A stretch of DNA of 64,000 nt from Actinomadura physcomitrii (GTDB taxonomy: Bacteria; Actinomycetota; Actinomycetes; Streptosporangiales; Streptosporangiaceae): positions 45,136 to 109,135 of the forward strand of contig NZ_WBMS02000033.1 in the NCBI RefSeq assembly GCF_008923205.2, written 5' to 3'. This document shows, in pieces, positions 16,249 through 23,280 of this stretch. The notes under the pieces were generated by a model, which saw only the letters and a program-made list of their open reading frames with translations, ran no database searches and was not told where the DNA came from. How positions within the stretch are numbered: the first letter of the stretch is position 1; the number at the start of each line of letters is the position of its first letter. A program made the position numbers and the translations under genes.

Positions 16249-16596
16249 CAGCCGGAGCGCCTTCGCGCCGCGCAGGTACACGTGCTGGACCTCCGCGCGC
16301 GGACGGTCCGTCGCGACGTGCGCCATCAGCCGGATCACCCGCGGCAGCGCGTGCGGCACCGCGATCTCGCTCGCGCACATCAGCGGCACCTCCTGGAAGC
16401 CGAGCTTGCGCGCCGCCAGCGCCGGGAACTCCGCCGTCAGGTCCGGCGTCGCCGTGAACAGCACGCTGATCACATCGTCGGTGGTCAGCCCGTTGCGGCT
16501 CATCACCTCGCTCACCAGCTCGGTCGTCGCCGCCAGGATCTCCTCCCGGTCGTCGGCGTCCACCTGCGTCGCCCCGCGGACCGCCCGTACCGCCAC
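16234..16596 (-). CDS. aroH: Monofunctional chorismate mutase, AroH class
   Basis: Rearranges chorismate to prephenate. 120 aa, the length of the trimeric AroH fold. The N-terminal MAVRAVRGATQVDADDREEI contains Arg and Glu residues typical of the class. ISVLFTATPDLTAEFPALAARKLG and VPLMCASEIAVPHALPRVIRLMAHV are family signatures. GTG 16596 has a GGGAG site. It is placed between rluB and tyrA, giving two adjacent steps toward tyrosine. Confidence 0.93.
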   Translation of the reverse strand: MAVRAVRGATQVDADDREEILAATTELVSEVMSRNGLTTDDVISVLFTATPDLTAEFPALAARKLGFQEVPLMCASEIAVPHALPRVIRLMAHVATDRPRAEVQHVYLRGAKALRLDIAQ

Positions 16597-16625
16597 GTCG
16601 CTCCCTCTCCGTCCGATCGCCGGGC

Positions 16626-17357
16626 CTACAGCCCGACCGCCTGGTACAGCTCGCCGACCTCCTGCACGGTCAGCGCCCGCATCGTGCCCGGCTTCAGCTG
16701 GCCGAGCCTGATCGGCCCGAACTCTATGCGGGCCAGCTGCTGGACCGGGAACCCGACCTCCTTCAGCAGCCGCCGCACGATGTGCTTGCGCCCCTCGTGC
16801 AGGGTGATCTCCACGAGCACCCGCTTGCCGATCTGGTCGAACACCCGGAACCGGTCCGCCTTGGCGGGCCCGTCCTCCAGCGTCACCCCGGCGCGCAGCC
16901 GCTTGCCGAGATCGCGCGGGATCGGCCCGTGGATCTCGGCGAGGTAGGTCTTGAACACCCCGTAGCTCGGATGGGTGAGCCGGTGGGCGAGCTCCCCGTC
17001 GTTGGTGAGCAGGATCAGGCCCTCGGTGTCGGTGTCGAGCCGGCCGACGTGGAACAGCCGCTCCGGCACGTCCACGTAGTCCTCCAGGGACTTGCGGCCC
17101 AGCTCGTCCGACATCGTGCTGACCACGCCGCGCGGCTTGTTGATCATGTAGTACCGCATCTCGGCGCGGGTCTCGACCCGCTTGCCGTCCACATGGATCA
17201 CGGCCCGCCGCGGGTCGACCCGCTCGCCGAACCGGAACACCCGCTTGCCGTCGACGGTCACCCGGCCCTCGCCGATCAGCTCCTCGCAGTGGCGGCGGCT
17301 GCCGATCCCGGCTTCGGCCAGCACCTTCTGCAGCCGCACGCCCTCGTTGTCAGTCAC
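16626..17357 (-). CDS. rluB: 23S rRNA pseudouridine synthase, RluB/RsuA family
   Basis: Converts a specific uridine of large-subunit rRNA to pseudouridine. 243 aa. An N-terminal S4 RNA-binding domain (VRLQKVLAEAGIGSRRHCEELI, residues 7-28) is followed by the catalytic fold with YMINKPRGVVSTMSD and the catalytic Asp in GRLDTDTEGLILLTNDG. The RluB-type C terminus has HEGRKHIVRRLLKEVGFPVQQLAR. The GTG start overlaps the scpB stop by four bases, a coupling conserved in actinobacteria. RluB versus RsuA is chosen from the scpAB neighbourhood. Confidence 0.92.
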   Translation of the reverse strand: MTDNEGVRLQKVLAEAGIGSRRHCEELIGEGRVTVDGKRVFRFGERVDPRRAVIHVDGKRVETRAEMRYYMINKPRGVVSTMSDELGRKSLEDYVDVPERLFHVGRLDTDTEGLILLTNDGELAHRLTHPSYGVFKTYLAEIHGPIPRDLGKRLRAGVTLEDGPAKADRFRVFDQIGKRVLVEITLHEGRKHIVRRLLKEVGFPVQQLARIEFGPIRLGQLKPGTMRALTVQEVGELYQAVGL

Positions 17358-17959
17358 GATTCCTCAACTATGTCTTCTGGCAGGTCGTCGGGGAGGAAGG
17401 GGGCCAGCTCCGGCAGCTCGCCGAGGTCGCGCAGCCCCAGCCGCTCCAGGAAGTACCCGGTGGTGCGGTACAGGTGCGCGCCGGTCTCCGGTTCCTGGCC
17501 GGCGTTCTCGATCAGGCCGCGCAGCGTCAGCGTCCGCATCACGCCGTCGCTGTTGACGCCGCGGACCGCCGACACCCGCGCCCGGCTCACCGGCTGCCGG
17601 TAGGCGACGACCGCGAGGGTCTCCAGCGCGGCCTGCGTCAGCCGGGCCTGCTGGCCGTCGGTGACGAACCGCTCCACCACCGGGGCGCACACGTCCCGGG
17701 TGTAGAACCGCCAGCCGCCGGCGACCTCCCTGAGGTCGAACCCCCGGCCCTGCTCGGTGTATTCCGCGGCCAGCTCCCGCAGCGTCGCGGCGACCTCGCC
17801 GCGCGGCCGCTCCAGCAGCTGCGCCAGGGTGATCTCCGCGACCGGCTCGTCCACGACCAGCAGGATCGCCTCTATCGACGCGCGCAGGGCCGGCCGCCCC
17901 TCGGCGCCGTCGCCGCCCGGCGCCTCCTCCGGCACGTCCGGGCCGGGTCCCTCAGTCAT
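17354..17959 (-). CDS. scpB: Segregation and condensation protein B
   Basis: Winged-helix partner of the SMC-ScpA condensin complex in chromosome segregation. 201 aa with two winged-helix domains: residues about 25-100 (LRASIEAILLVVDEPVAEITLAQLLE) and 105-170 (LTQAALETLAVVAYRQPVSRARVSAVRGVNSDGVMRTL). The acidic C-terminal tail binds ScpA in the family. The ATG lies inside the 3' end of scpA (8-base overlap) and the gene is coupled to rluB downstream. Confidence 0.94.
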   Translation of the reverse strand: MTEGPGPDVPEEAPGGDGAEGRPALRASIEAILLVVDEPVAEITLAQLLERPRGEVAATLRELAAEYTEQGRGFDLREVAGGWRFYTRDVCAPVVERFVTDGQQARLTQAALETLAVVAYRQPVSRARVSAVRGVNSDGVMRTLTLRGLIENAGQEPETGAHLYRTTGYFLERLGLRDLGELPELAPFLPDDLPEDIVEES

Positions 17960-18908
17960 CGTCCTCCTCGTCCTTCCCGTCCTTCTCGGCCGCGTCCCGG
18001 GCCTCGCGGGAGCCCTCGTAGTCGTCGCCGACCGCCACGTCGCCCTCGTCGGTGCCGGTCCACGTGACGTGCAGCTCGCCGAGCGGCTCGAGCTGCTCGA
18101 ACGCGACGGCCCGCTCCCGGTACAGCTCCAGCAGCGCCAGGAACCGCGCGACGACCTCGTAGGTGCCGTCGGCGTCGGACGCCAGGACGCGGAACGTGGT
18201 CCTGCGGAGCCGCCGCAGCTTCTCCACGACGATCGCGGCCTGCTCCTTGACGCTCGCCTTCGGCTGGTACATGTGCTCGACCGACACCGACGGCGGCGCC
18301 TTCGGGGTGAGGGCCTTGGCGGCGAGCCGGGCGAACTCCTCCGGGCCGAGGCCGAGCAGCACCTCCGGCAGCAGGTTGGCGAACTTCGGCTCCATCGGCA
18401 CCACGCGCGGGAAGCGCTTCGCCGCGTCGGCCATCCGGGCGGCGAGCACCTGCGCGACCTCCTTGTACGCGCGGTACTGCAGCAGGCGGGCGAACAGCAG
18501 GTCGCGGGCCTCCAGCAGGGCCAGGTCCTCCTCGTCGTCGACCTCGCCGGACGGCAGCAGCCGCGCCGCCTTCAGGTCCAGCAGGGTCGCGGCGACCAGC
18601 AGGAAGTGGCTGGCCTGGTCGAGGTCCCAGTCCCGGCCGTAGGAGCGGATGTGGGCGATGAAGTCGTCGGTGACCTTGTGCAGGGACACCTCGGTGATGT
18701 CGAGCTTGTGCTTGGAGATCAGCCCGAGCAGCAGGTCGAAGGGGCCGTCGAAGTTGTCGAGGTGGACGCGGAAGCCCTGCTCCCCGCCCTCGCCCTGCGC
18801 CTCGCCCTCGCTCCCGCCCTGCTCCGGCGCCGTCTCCTCCACATCGGTCACCGTAGCGGAGGACGCCGCCCGCTCCGTGCTCCCCGGCAACATGCTCACC
18901 GGCCACAT
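17952..18908 (-). CDS. scpA: Segregation and condensation protein A (kleisin)
   Basis: Kleisin bridging SMC heads. 318 aa. After a divergent Glu/Gly-rich N terminus of about 45 residues comes FRVHLDNFDGPFDLLLGLISKHKLDITEVSLHKVTDDFIAHI, the conserved SMC-neck-binding domain. The C-terminal winged helix covers TFRVLASDADGTYEVVARFLALLELYRERAVAFEQ. The last 40 residues are strongly acidic (DEGDVAVGDDYEGS...EEDDD). ATG 18908 is used; GTG 18851 is an alternative that shortens only the variable leader. Confidence 0.93.
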   Translation of the reverse strand: MWPVSMLPGSTERAASSATVTDVEETAPEQGGSEGEAQGEGGEQGFRVHLDNFDGPFDLLLGLISKHKLDITEVSLHKVTDDFIAHIRSYGRDWDLDQASHFLLVAATLLDLKAARLLPSGEVDDEEDLALLEARDLLFARLLQYRAYKEVAQVLAARMADAAKRFPRVVPMEPKFANLLPEVLLGLGPEEFARLAAKALTPKAPPSVSVEHMYQPKASVKEQAAIVVEKLRRLRRTTFRVLASDADGTYEVVARFLALLELYRERAVAFEQLEPLGELHVTWTGTDEGDVAVGDDYEGSREARDAAEKDGKDEEDDD

Positions 18909-18965
18909 CGTCCCACGCCCGGCGGGGTGCGGGCGCCCGACCGCCGGGCGCGGGCGGGGCGGGCG

Positions 18966-19736
18966 TCAGGACGGGCGGCGCCCGGTGATCCGGGCGACGA
19001 GGTCCTCGGCCTTCGCGCGGGTGAAGGCGCCGCTGATCTGCACGGATCCGCCGGTGATCGGGCCGTCGGTGACCGCCGGGGCCGACAGCACCCGCCCGCC
19101 GACGACCATCGCGATCCGCTGCCCGGGCGTCTCGGCCGGCTGCTGCGCCGCCGCTCCGGTGAGGCCGGCGAAGGCCCGCGCGTCCGCCTTGGTCAGGTCG
19201 ATCCGGATCGTCCACGTGGTGGTCCCGCCGGACGGCGGCTCGGCCTTCATGTGCTCGACGCGGCGGACGGTCATGCCGCCCGCGGCGAGCCGGTAGCAGG
19301 ACGTCCCGGACGCCTCCGGCAGCGTCCCGGCGGCGCAGGGCGCCTGGGAGACCGCCGAGACCTGCTGGAGCGTCAGCGGCTGCCGGAGGTCGGTCGGCCC
19401 GCCGTCGTACCCGCCGCCGCCGCGCGTCGCCAGGTAGACGGCCACGCCGGCGGCCAGCAGGACGAGGACGAACGCGCCCGCGACCGCCCCGATGATCAGC
19501 GGCGTGCGGCTCGAGGTCCGTGCGGGCGGTCCGTACGGCGCGCCGGCGCCCGGCAGCGGGTAAGCGGTCGGCGCGGCTCCGGGCGGCGGCGCACCGGCCG
19601 AAGGCGGGGCGCCCTGGGGCGGCGGCGCGTACGGCGGGGGCGGCGGGCCGTCGTCCGCGGGCGGCGGCGCGTAGATCGGCGGTGGCGGGCGGAACGGCTC
19701 GGGCGGCTCGGGCGGCTCGTCGGGGGGCTGGGCCAT
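18966..19736 (-). CDS. Proline-rich single-pass membrane protein with a SecD P1-head-like domain
   Basis: 256 aa. Residues 1-75 are an extreme Pro/Gly/Ala-rich cytoplasmic segment, then a single membrane span (PLIIGAVAGAFVLVLLAAGVAVYLA). The extracytoplasmic part ends in TWTIRIDLTKADARAFAGLTG...GQRIAMVVGGRVLSAPAVTDGPITGGSVQISGAFTRAKAEDLVARI. This follows the pattern of the head subdomain of SecD/SecDF P1. No SecD transmembrane domain is present, so it is not an export motor. Function is unknown. It lies between an RHH-like protein and scpA, in a conserved segregation block. The domain call is by eye. Confidence 0.65.
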   Translation of the reverse strand: MAQPPDEPPEPPEPFRPPPPIYAPPPADDGPPPPPYAPPPQGAPPSAGAPPPGAAPTAYPLPGAGAPYGPPARTSSRTPLIIGAVAGAFVLVLLAAGVAVYLATRGGGGYDGGPTDLRQPLTLQQVSAVSQAPCAAGTLPEASGTSCYRLAAGGMTVRRVEHMKAEPPSGGTTTWTIRIDLTKADARAFAGLTGAAAQQPAETPGQRIAMVVGGRVLSAPAVTDGPITGGSVQISGAFTRAKAEDLVARITGRRPS

Positions 19737-19764
19737 GGTGATCCCTACCGGGCGGGGGTGGCGG

Positions 19765-20208
19765 TCAGGACGTGTCGCGCAGGCGCCGGACGAGCGTGCT
19801 GTGCTCGCCGAGCGCGTCGAAGTCGCCGATCATCGCCGCGACGGCCTCGCGGACCAGCCGGCCCCGGTCGACCGGCAGGGCGTGGTCGGCGCGCAGCCGC
19901 AGCCTCAGCTGCTCGAGGGCGAGCAGCTCGTCGGAGGAGATGTACACGGTGATCTTGGAGTCGTGGCGCTGGCGGCCGGTGGGGCGGCGGCCGGCGGCCG
20001 GCGCCGTGATCCGGGACGGGCCGGTGCCCGGCACCGCGCGCTCGGCGCCGGCGGGCTCGGGAGCGGCGTACTCCCGCACGGCGTGCTCCGGGCGTGCGCG
20101 CCCGGGTGCGGGCGGGCACCCGGACGCGCCGGGGGCGGGGCCGGGCGGCGGCGCGGTGGGCCGGAAGATCTCATCGACACCGGGCAGCCTTACCCGACGT
20201 GAGCCCAC
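19765..20208 (-). CDS. Putative ribbon-helix-helix-like partner of the ParA-type ATPase
   Basis: 147 aa. The N-terminal 80 residues are Pro/Ala/Arg-rich and low complexity. The C-terminal 65 residues (DSKITVYISSDELLALEQLRLRLRADHALPVDRGRLVREAVAAMIGDF) look like a short beta strand followed by two helices, the ribbon-helix-helix pattern of CopG/ParG-like proteins. The GTG start lies 19 bases inside the parA 3' end, implying coupled translation. The pairing suggests a ParA ATPase with a small DNA-binding partner instead of a classical ParB. That is inference; the fold needs a profile search. Confidence 0.6.
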   Translation of the reverse strand: MGSRRVRLPGVDEIFRPTAPPPGPAPGASGCPPAPGRARPEHAVREYAAPEPAGAERAVPGTGPSRITAPAAGRRPTGRQRHDSKITVYISSDELLALEQLRLRLRADHALPVDRGRLVREAVAAMIGDFDALGEHSTLVRRLRDTS

Positions 20209-21101
20209 CTTCCGAGCACCTCCCGCGCCAGACCCCGGTATGCGTTCGCGCCCATCGAGTTCGGGTCGAAGTACGTGATCGGCTCCCCGGCGACGGTCGC
20301 GTCAGGAAACCGTACCGTGCGGTTGATGACCGTGTGGAAGACCTTGTCACCGAAGGCCTCGACGATGCGGCCGAGGACCTCGCGGGTGTGCAGGGTCCGC
20401 GAGTCGTACATGGTGCCGAGCACGCCGTCGATCACCAGGCCCGGGTTGATCCGGCCCTGCACCTTGTCGATGGTCTCCATCAGCAGCGCGACGCCGCGCA
20501 TCGCGAAGTACTCGCACTCCAGCGGGATCAGCACGCCCTCGCTGGCGGCCAGCGCGTTCACGGTCAGCAGGCCGAGCGACGGCTGGCAGTCGATCAGGAT
20601 GTAGTCGTAGTGCGGGACGGCGGACTTCAGCGCGCCCTGCAGGATGTACTCGCGGCCGACCTCGTGCACGAGCTGGACCTCGGCGCCGGACAGGTCGATG
20701 TTGCTCGGCAGCAGGTCCATGCCGTCGACGCCGGTGTCCAGGACGACGTCCTCCCACTCGGTGTCGCGCTCGAGCAGCAGGTTGTGGATCGTCATGTCGA
20801 GCTGGCGCGGGTCGCCCTTGCCGAGGCCGACCGACAGGGCGCCCTGCGGGTCGAAGTCGACGAGCAGCACCCGGCGGCCGTACTCGGCGAGCGCGGCGCC
20901 CAGGTTGATCGTCGTGGTCGTCTTGCCGACGCCGCCCTTCTGGTTGCAGATGGCGACGATGCGGGCGGGTCCGTGCTCCGCCAGCGGCTCCGGCTCCGGA
21001 AAGACGGGCACGGGTCGCTGAGTCGGGCCGAGGGCCCGACTCGGATCGGTCTCTATGGTGGCGGAGGAGAGGACTCCATGCCCGCCGTTCGTGCTGGTCA
21101 C
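20190..21101 (-). CDS. ParA/Soj-family chromosome-partitioning ATPase
   Basis: 303 aa, cytosolic Walker-type ATPase. After a 45-residue leader, the deviant Walker A ICNQKGGVGKTTTTINLGAAL includes the signature Lys of the ParA/MinD class. DFDPQGALSVGLG and the Walker B region YILIDCQPSLGLLTVNAL follow. GTG 21101 is preceded by GGGGAGGG. It is not the oriC-proximal parAB pair, since no parB follows. Instead it heads a block ending in scpAB, which suggests a role alongside condensin. This order is common in actinobacteria. Confidence 0.9.
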   Translation of the reverse strand: MTSTNGGHGVLSSATIETDPSRALGPTQRPVPVFPEPEPLAEHGPARIVAICNQKGGVGKTTTTINLGAALAEYGRRVLLVDFDPQGALSVGLGKGDPRQLDMTIHNLLLERDTEWEDVVLDTGVDGMDLLPSNIDLSGAEVQLVHEVGREYILQGALKSAVPHYDYILIDCQPSLGLLTVNALAASEGVLIPLECEYFAMRGVALLMETIDKVQGRINPGLVIDGVLGTMYDSRTLHTREVLGRIVEAFGDKVFHTVINRTVRFPDATVAGEPITYFDPNSMGANAYRGLAREVLGRWAHVG

Positions 21102-21242
21102 CAGATCCCTCCCCGGCGGCCGGGAATGCCGTCCAGAACGGGGACTCTAGGGCCAGGTCCCCCGGGTCTCAAGCCGACGCGCGCCGAGTGTCGGGATTTG
21201 TCGGCGCCGCGGCCGCGCGTCCCCGCGGGCGCGGCGGCACGC

Positions 21243-22280
21243 TCAGCTCCGGGCGCGCGGATGCGAGGTGGCGTACACCTCTCGCAGCAGCTGTACCGTC
21301 ACCAGAGTGTAGACCTGCGTGGTCGTCACGGAGGCGTGTCCGAGCAACTCCTGCACGACGCGCACGTCGGCGCCGCCGTCCAGCAGGTGGGTGGCGAACG
21401 AGTGCCGCAGCGTGTGCGGCGACACCTGCGTGAGGCGGGCCCGGTCGGCGGCGGCGCGCAGCACCATCCAGGCGCCCTGCCGCGACAGCCGCCCGCCGCG
21501 GGCGTTCAGGAACAGCGCGGGGCCGCCGCGTCCGGCCCCGGCGAGCTCGGGGCGCGCGCGGACGAGGTAGGCGTCGACGGCCCGCGCCGCGTAGTCGCCG
21601 ATCGGGACGACCCGGGCCTTGCCGCCCTTGCCGGCCACGCGGGCGAACCCGTCGGCGAGGTCGAGGTCGTCGACGTCCAGGCCGACCGCCTCGGAGATCC
21701 GGGCGCCGGACCCGTACAGGAGTTCCAGCAGCGCGCGGTCGCGCAGGCCGCGGGCGGTGCCGGCGTCGCCGTCGGACGGTCCCGCGGCGGCGGCGAGCAG
21801 CCGCTCGACCTCCTCGAGCGTGATGGCCTTGGGGAGCCGGCGCGGCGGGGTCGGCGGTTTGACGTCGTGCGCGGGGTCGTCGGACGCGAGGCCCTCGCGG
21901 AGCGCGAACCGGTGCAGGCCGCGGACGGCCACGAGCGCGCGCGCAGCCGACCCCGCCGACAGCGGCGGATGCTCCTCGTCGCCTTCCCGCAGGCCCACGA
22001 GGAACGCGCGGACGTCGTCCTCGGTGATGTCGCCGACTCCGGTGCGGCCCCGGCCGTCCTGCACCCGGACGTAGCGCAGCAGGTCGCGGCGGTAGGACGA
22101 CAGGGTGTTGGCGGCGAGGCCCCGCTCGACGGCCAGGTGCCCGAGGTAGGTGCGCACCGCCGCCTCGAGCGCGGAGCCGGCGCCCCGCACGGGCGCTGCG
22201 TCCTGCACGGGCGCGGCGTCCTGCACGGGCGCGGCGTCCTGCACGGGCGCGGCGTCCTGCACGGGCGCGGCGTCCTGCAC
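21243..22280 (-). CDS. xerD: Site-specific tyrosine recombinase XerD, with variable repeat-coded N terminus
   Basis: Resolves chromosome dimers at dif. The SAM-like core-binding domain begins at LEAAVRTYLGHLAVERGLAANTL. The catalytic domain holds Arg in GSGARISEAVGL, the HxxR box SPHTLRHSFATHLLDGGADVR, the His in LLGHASVTTTQ and the Tyr nucleophile in VYTLVT. The frame opens with GTG 22280 and then reads QDAAPV five times. Each repeat supplies a further in-frame GTG (22262, 22244, 22226, 22208, 22190). The shortest form (start 22190, MRGAGSALEAAV) best matches known XerD proteins. No convincing ribosome site distinguishes them. Confidence 0.92.
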   Translation of the reverse strand: MQDAAPVQDAAPVQDAAPVQDAAPVQDAAPVRGAGSALEAAVRTYLGHLAVERGLAANTLSSYRRDLLRYVRVQDGRGRTGVGDITEDDVRAFLVGLREGDEEHPPLSAGSAARALVAVRGLHRFALREGLASDDPAHDVKPPTPPRRLPKAITLEEVERLLAAAAGPSDGDAGTARGLRDRALLELLYGSGARISEAVGLDVDDLDLADGFARVAGKGGKARVVPIGDYAARAVDAYLVRARPELAGAGRGGPALFLNARGGRLSRQGAWMVLRAAADRARLTQVSPHTLRHSFATHLLDGGADVRVVQELLGHASVTTTQVYTLVTVQLLREVYATSHPRARS

Positions 22281-22312
22281 GGGCGCGGCGTCCTGGCCGG
22301 ACGGGGCGTCCT
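22187..22312. repeat. 18-bp tandem repeats at the xerD 5' end
   Basis: Six copies of an 18-bp unit (GCACGGGCGCGGCGTCCT on the plus strand, one copy with a single change) run from 22187 to 22294, followed by a degenerate seventh. On the coding strand each unit carries an AGGA and a GTG, so the array offers stacked potential starts for XerD. Confidence 0.9.
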
Positions 22313-22537
22313 GGACGGGGGGCCGCTCGGCGGGCCGGCGGGTCGTGCTCGGGGACAGTGCGGCACCTCTTCTGGCGGTCGGGCGGCTCGGTCGGGGTCG
22401 GCTCGAGGCGGTTCGCGGCGTGCCCCATCATGCCCCCTCCAGCCCCGTCGTGCAGGGGTCTGCGGTGCCGCCGTGTCGCGTTCCGCACCGGCGCCCTCCG
22501 GGCCGGCGGCGCGCCGAGTCCGAACGCGGCCGAGGCA

Positions 22538-22583
22538 CGCGGAACGCCCCGCCGTCCCGTACCGGGAGGCGGGGCGTTCCGCG
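22538..22583 (-). terminator. Terminator after the pyrG-NUDIX pair
   Basis: A perfect 16-bp stem (CGCGGAACGCCCCGCC with its complement) is capped by an inner TCCCG-TAC-CGGGA hairpin, 20 bases after the NUDIX stop. It explains most of the 320-bp gap before xerD; the remainder (22313-22537) shows no gene and presumably holds the xerD promoter. Confidence 0.75.
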
Positions 22584-22602
22584 TCAGGGCGACGGGCCGG
22601 CG

Positions 22603-23280
22603 TCAGTCCTCCGGGGCGTCGACGGGGCGCAGGTCGCGGTAGCCGGCGGCGCGCGCCGCGTGCACCGCGAGGATCCCCACGCAGGCGATCATGTTGTGCA
22701 CGTCGCCGGCGAGGACCTTGCGGACGGCCTCGTCCAGCGGCACCCACACCGCCGGCATGTCGGCCTCCTCGTGCACCCGCTCGAAGTCGATCTCCTCCGC
22801 GGGCACCGGCGCGACGTCGCGGGCGAGGAAGATCCGGCAGCGCTCGTTCGACATCCCCGACGAGGGGAACACGTCGGCGAGGGTGTCCCAGCGCGCGGCC
22901 CGGTATCCGGCCTCCTCCAGCAGCTCCCGCTGGGCGAGCACGTGCAGCGGCTCGCCCGCGACGTCGCGGAGCCCGGCCGGGGTCTCCCACAGCAGCCGCT
23001 CGACGGGGTGCCGGTACTGGCGCAGCATCAGCACCCGGTCGCGGTCGTCGAGGGCGAGGACGCCGACGGAGCCGAGGTGCTCGATGACGTCGCGGCCGAC
23101 GACCTCGGTGCCGCCGCCGGGGCCGGCCGGCATCTCGACCCGGTCGCGGCGGACGTTGAACACGTGCCCGGTGAACGCGGTCGACTCCTCGACGACCTTC
23201 CAGCGCTCCGGCCGGTCGCGGACGTCGTCCGGGCCGAGCCCGGGGCCGGACGGGGCGCCGGGCGGGGGGCCCGCGCTCAC
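22603..23280 (-). CDS. NUDIX hydrolase, ADP-ribose pyrophosphatase-like
   Basis: 225 aa from GTG 23280, which overlaps the pyrG stop (GTGA). The NUDIX box reads E-PLHVLAQ-RELLEEAGY, preceded by LLWETPAGLRDVAGE, the pattern of ADP-ribose or sugar-nucleotide pyrophosphatases. The last third (FLARDVAPVPAEEIDFERVHEEADM) holds the downstream Glu residues that bind metal in the ADPRase group. It is translationally coupled to CTP synthase, an arrangement also known from other actinobacteria. Substrate is inferred, not proven. Confidence 0.85.
   Translation of the reverse strand: MSAGPPPGAPSGPGLGPDDVRDRPERWKVVEESTAFTGHVFNVRRDRVEMPAGPGGGTEVVGRDVIEHLGSVGVLALDDRDRVLMLRQYRHPVERLLWETPAGLRDVAGEPLHVLAQRELLEEAGYRAARWDTLADVFPSSGMSNERCRIFLARDVAPVPAEEIDFERVHEEADMPAVWVPLDEAVRKVLAGDVHNMIACVGILAVHAARAAGYRDLRPVDAPED

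Noticed and set aside
20190..22280. XerD plus ParA as signs of an integrated plasmid or phage
   Set aside because: Both sit in a conserved housekeeping order with pyrG and scpAB; no attachment sites, replication or structural genes are present.
22187..22312. Regular repeats that might be a CRISPR array
   Set aside because: 18-bp units are directly adjacent with no spacers and lie in the xerD reading frame.
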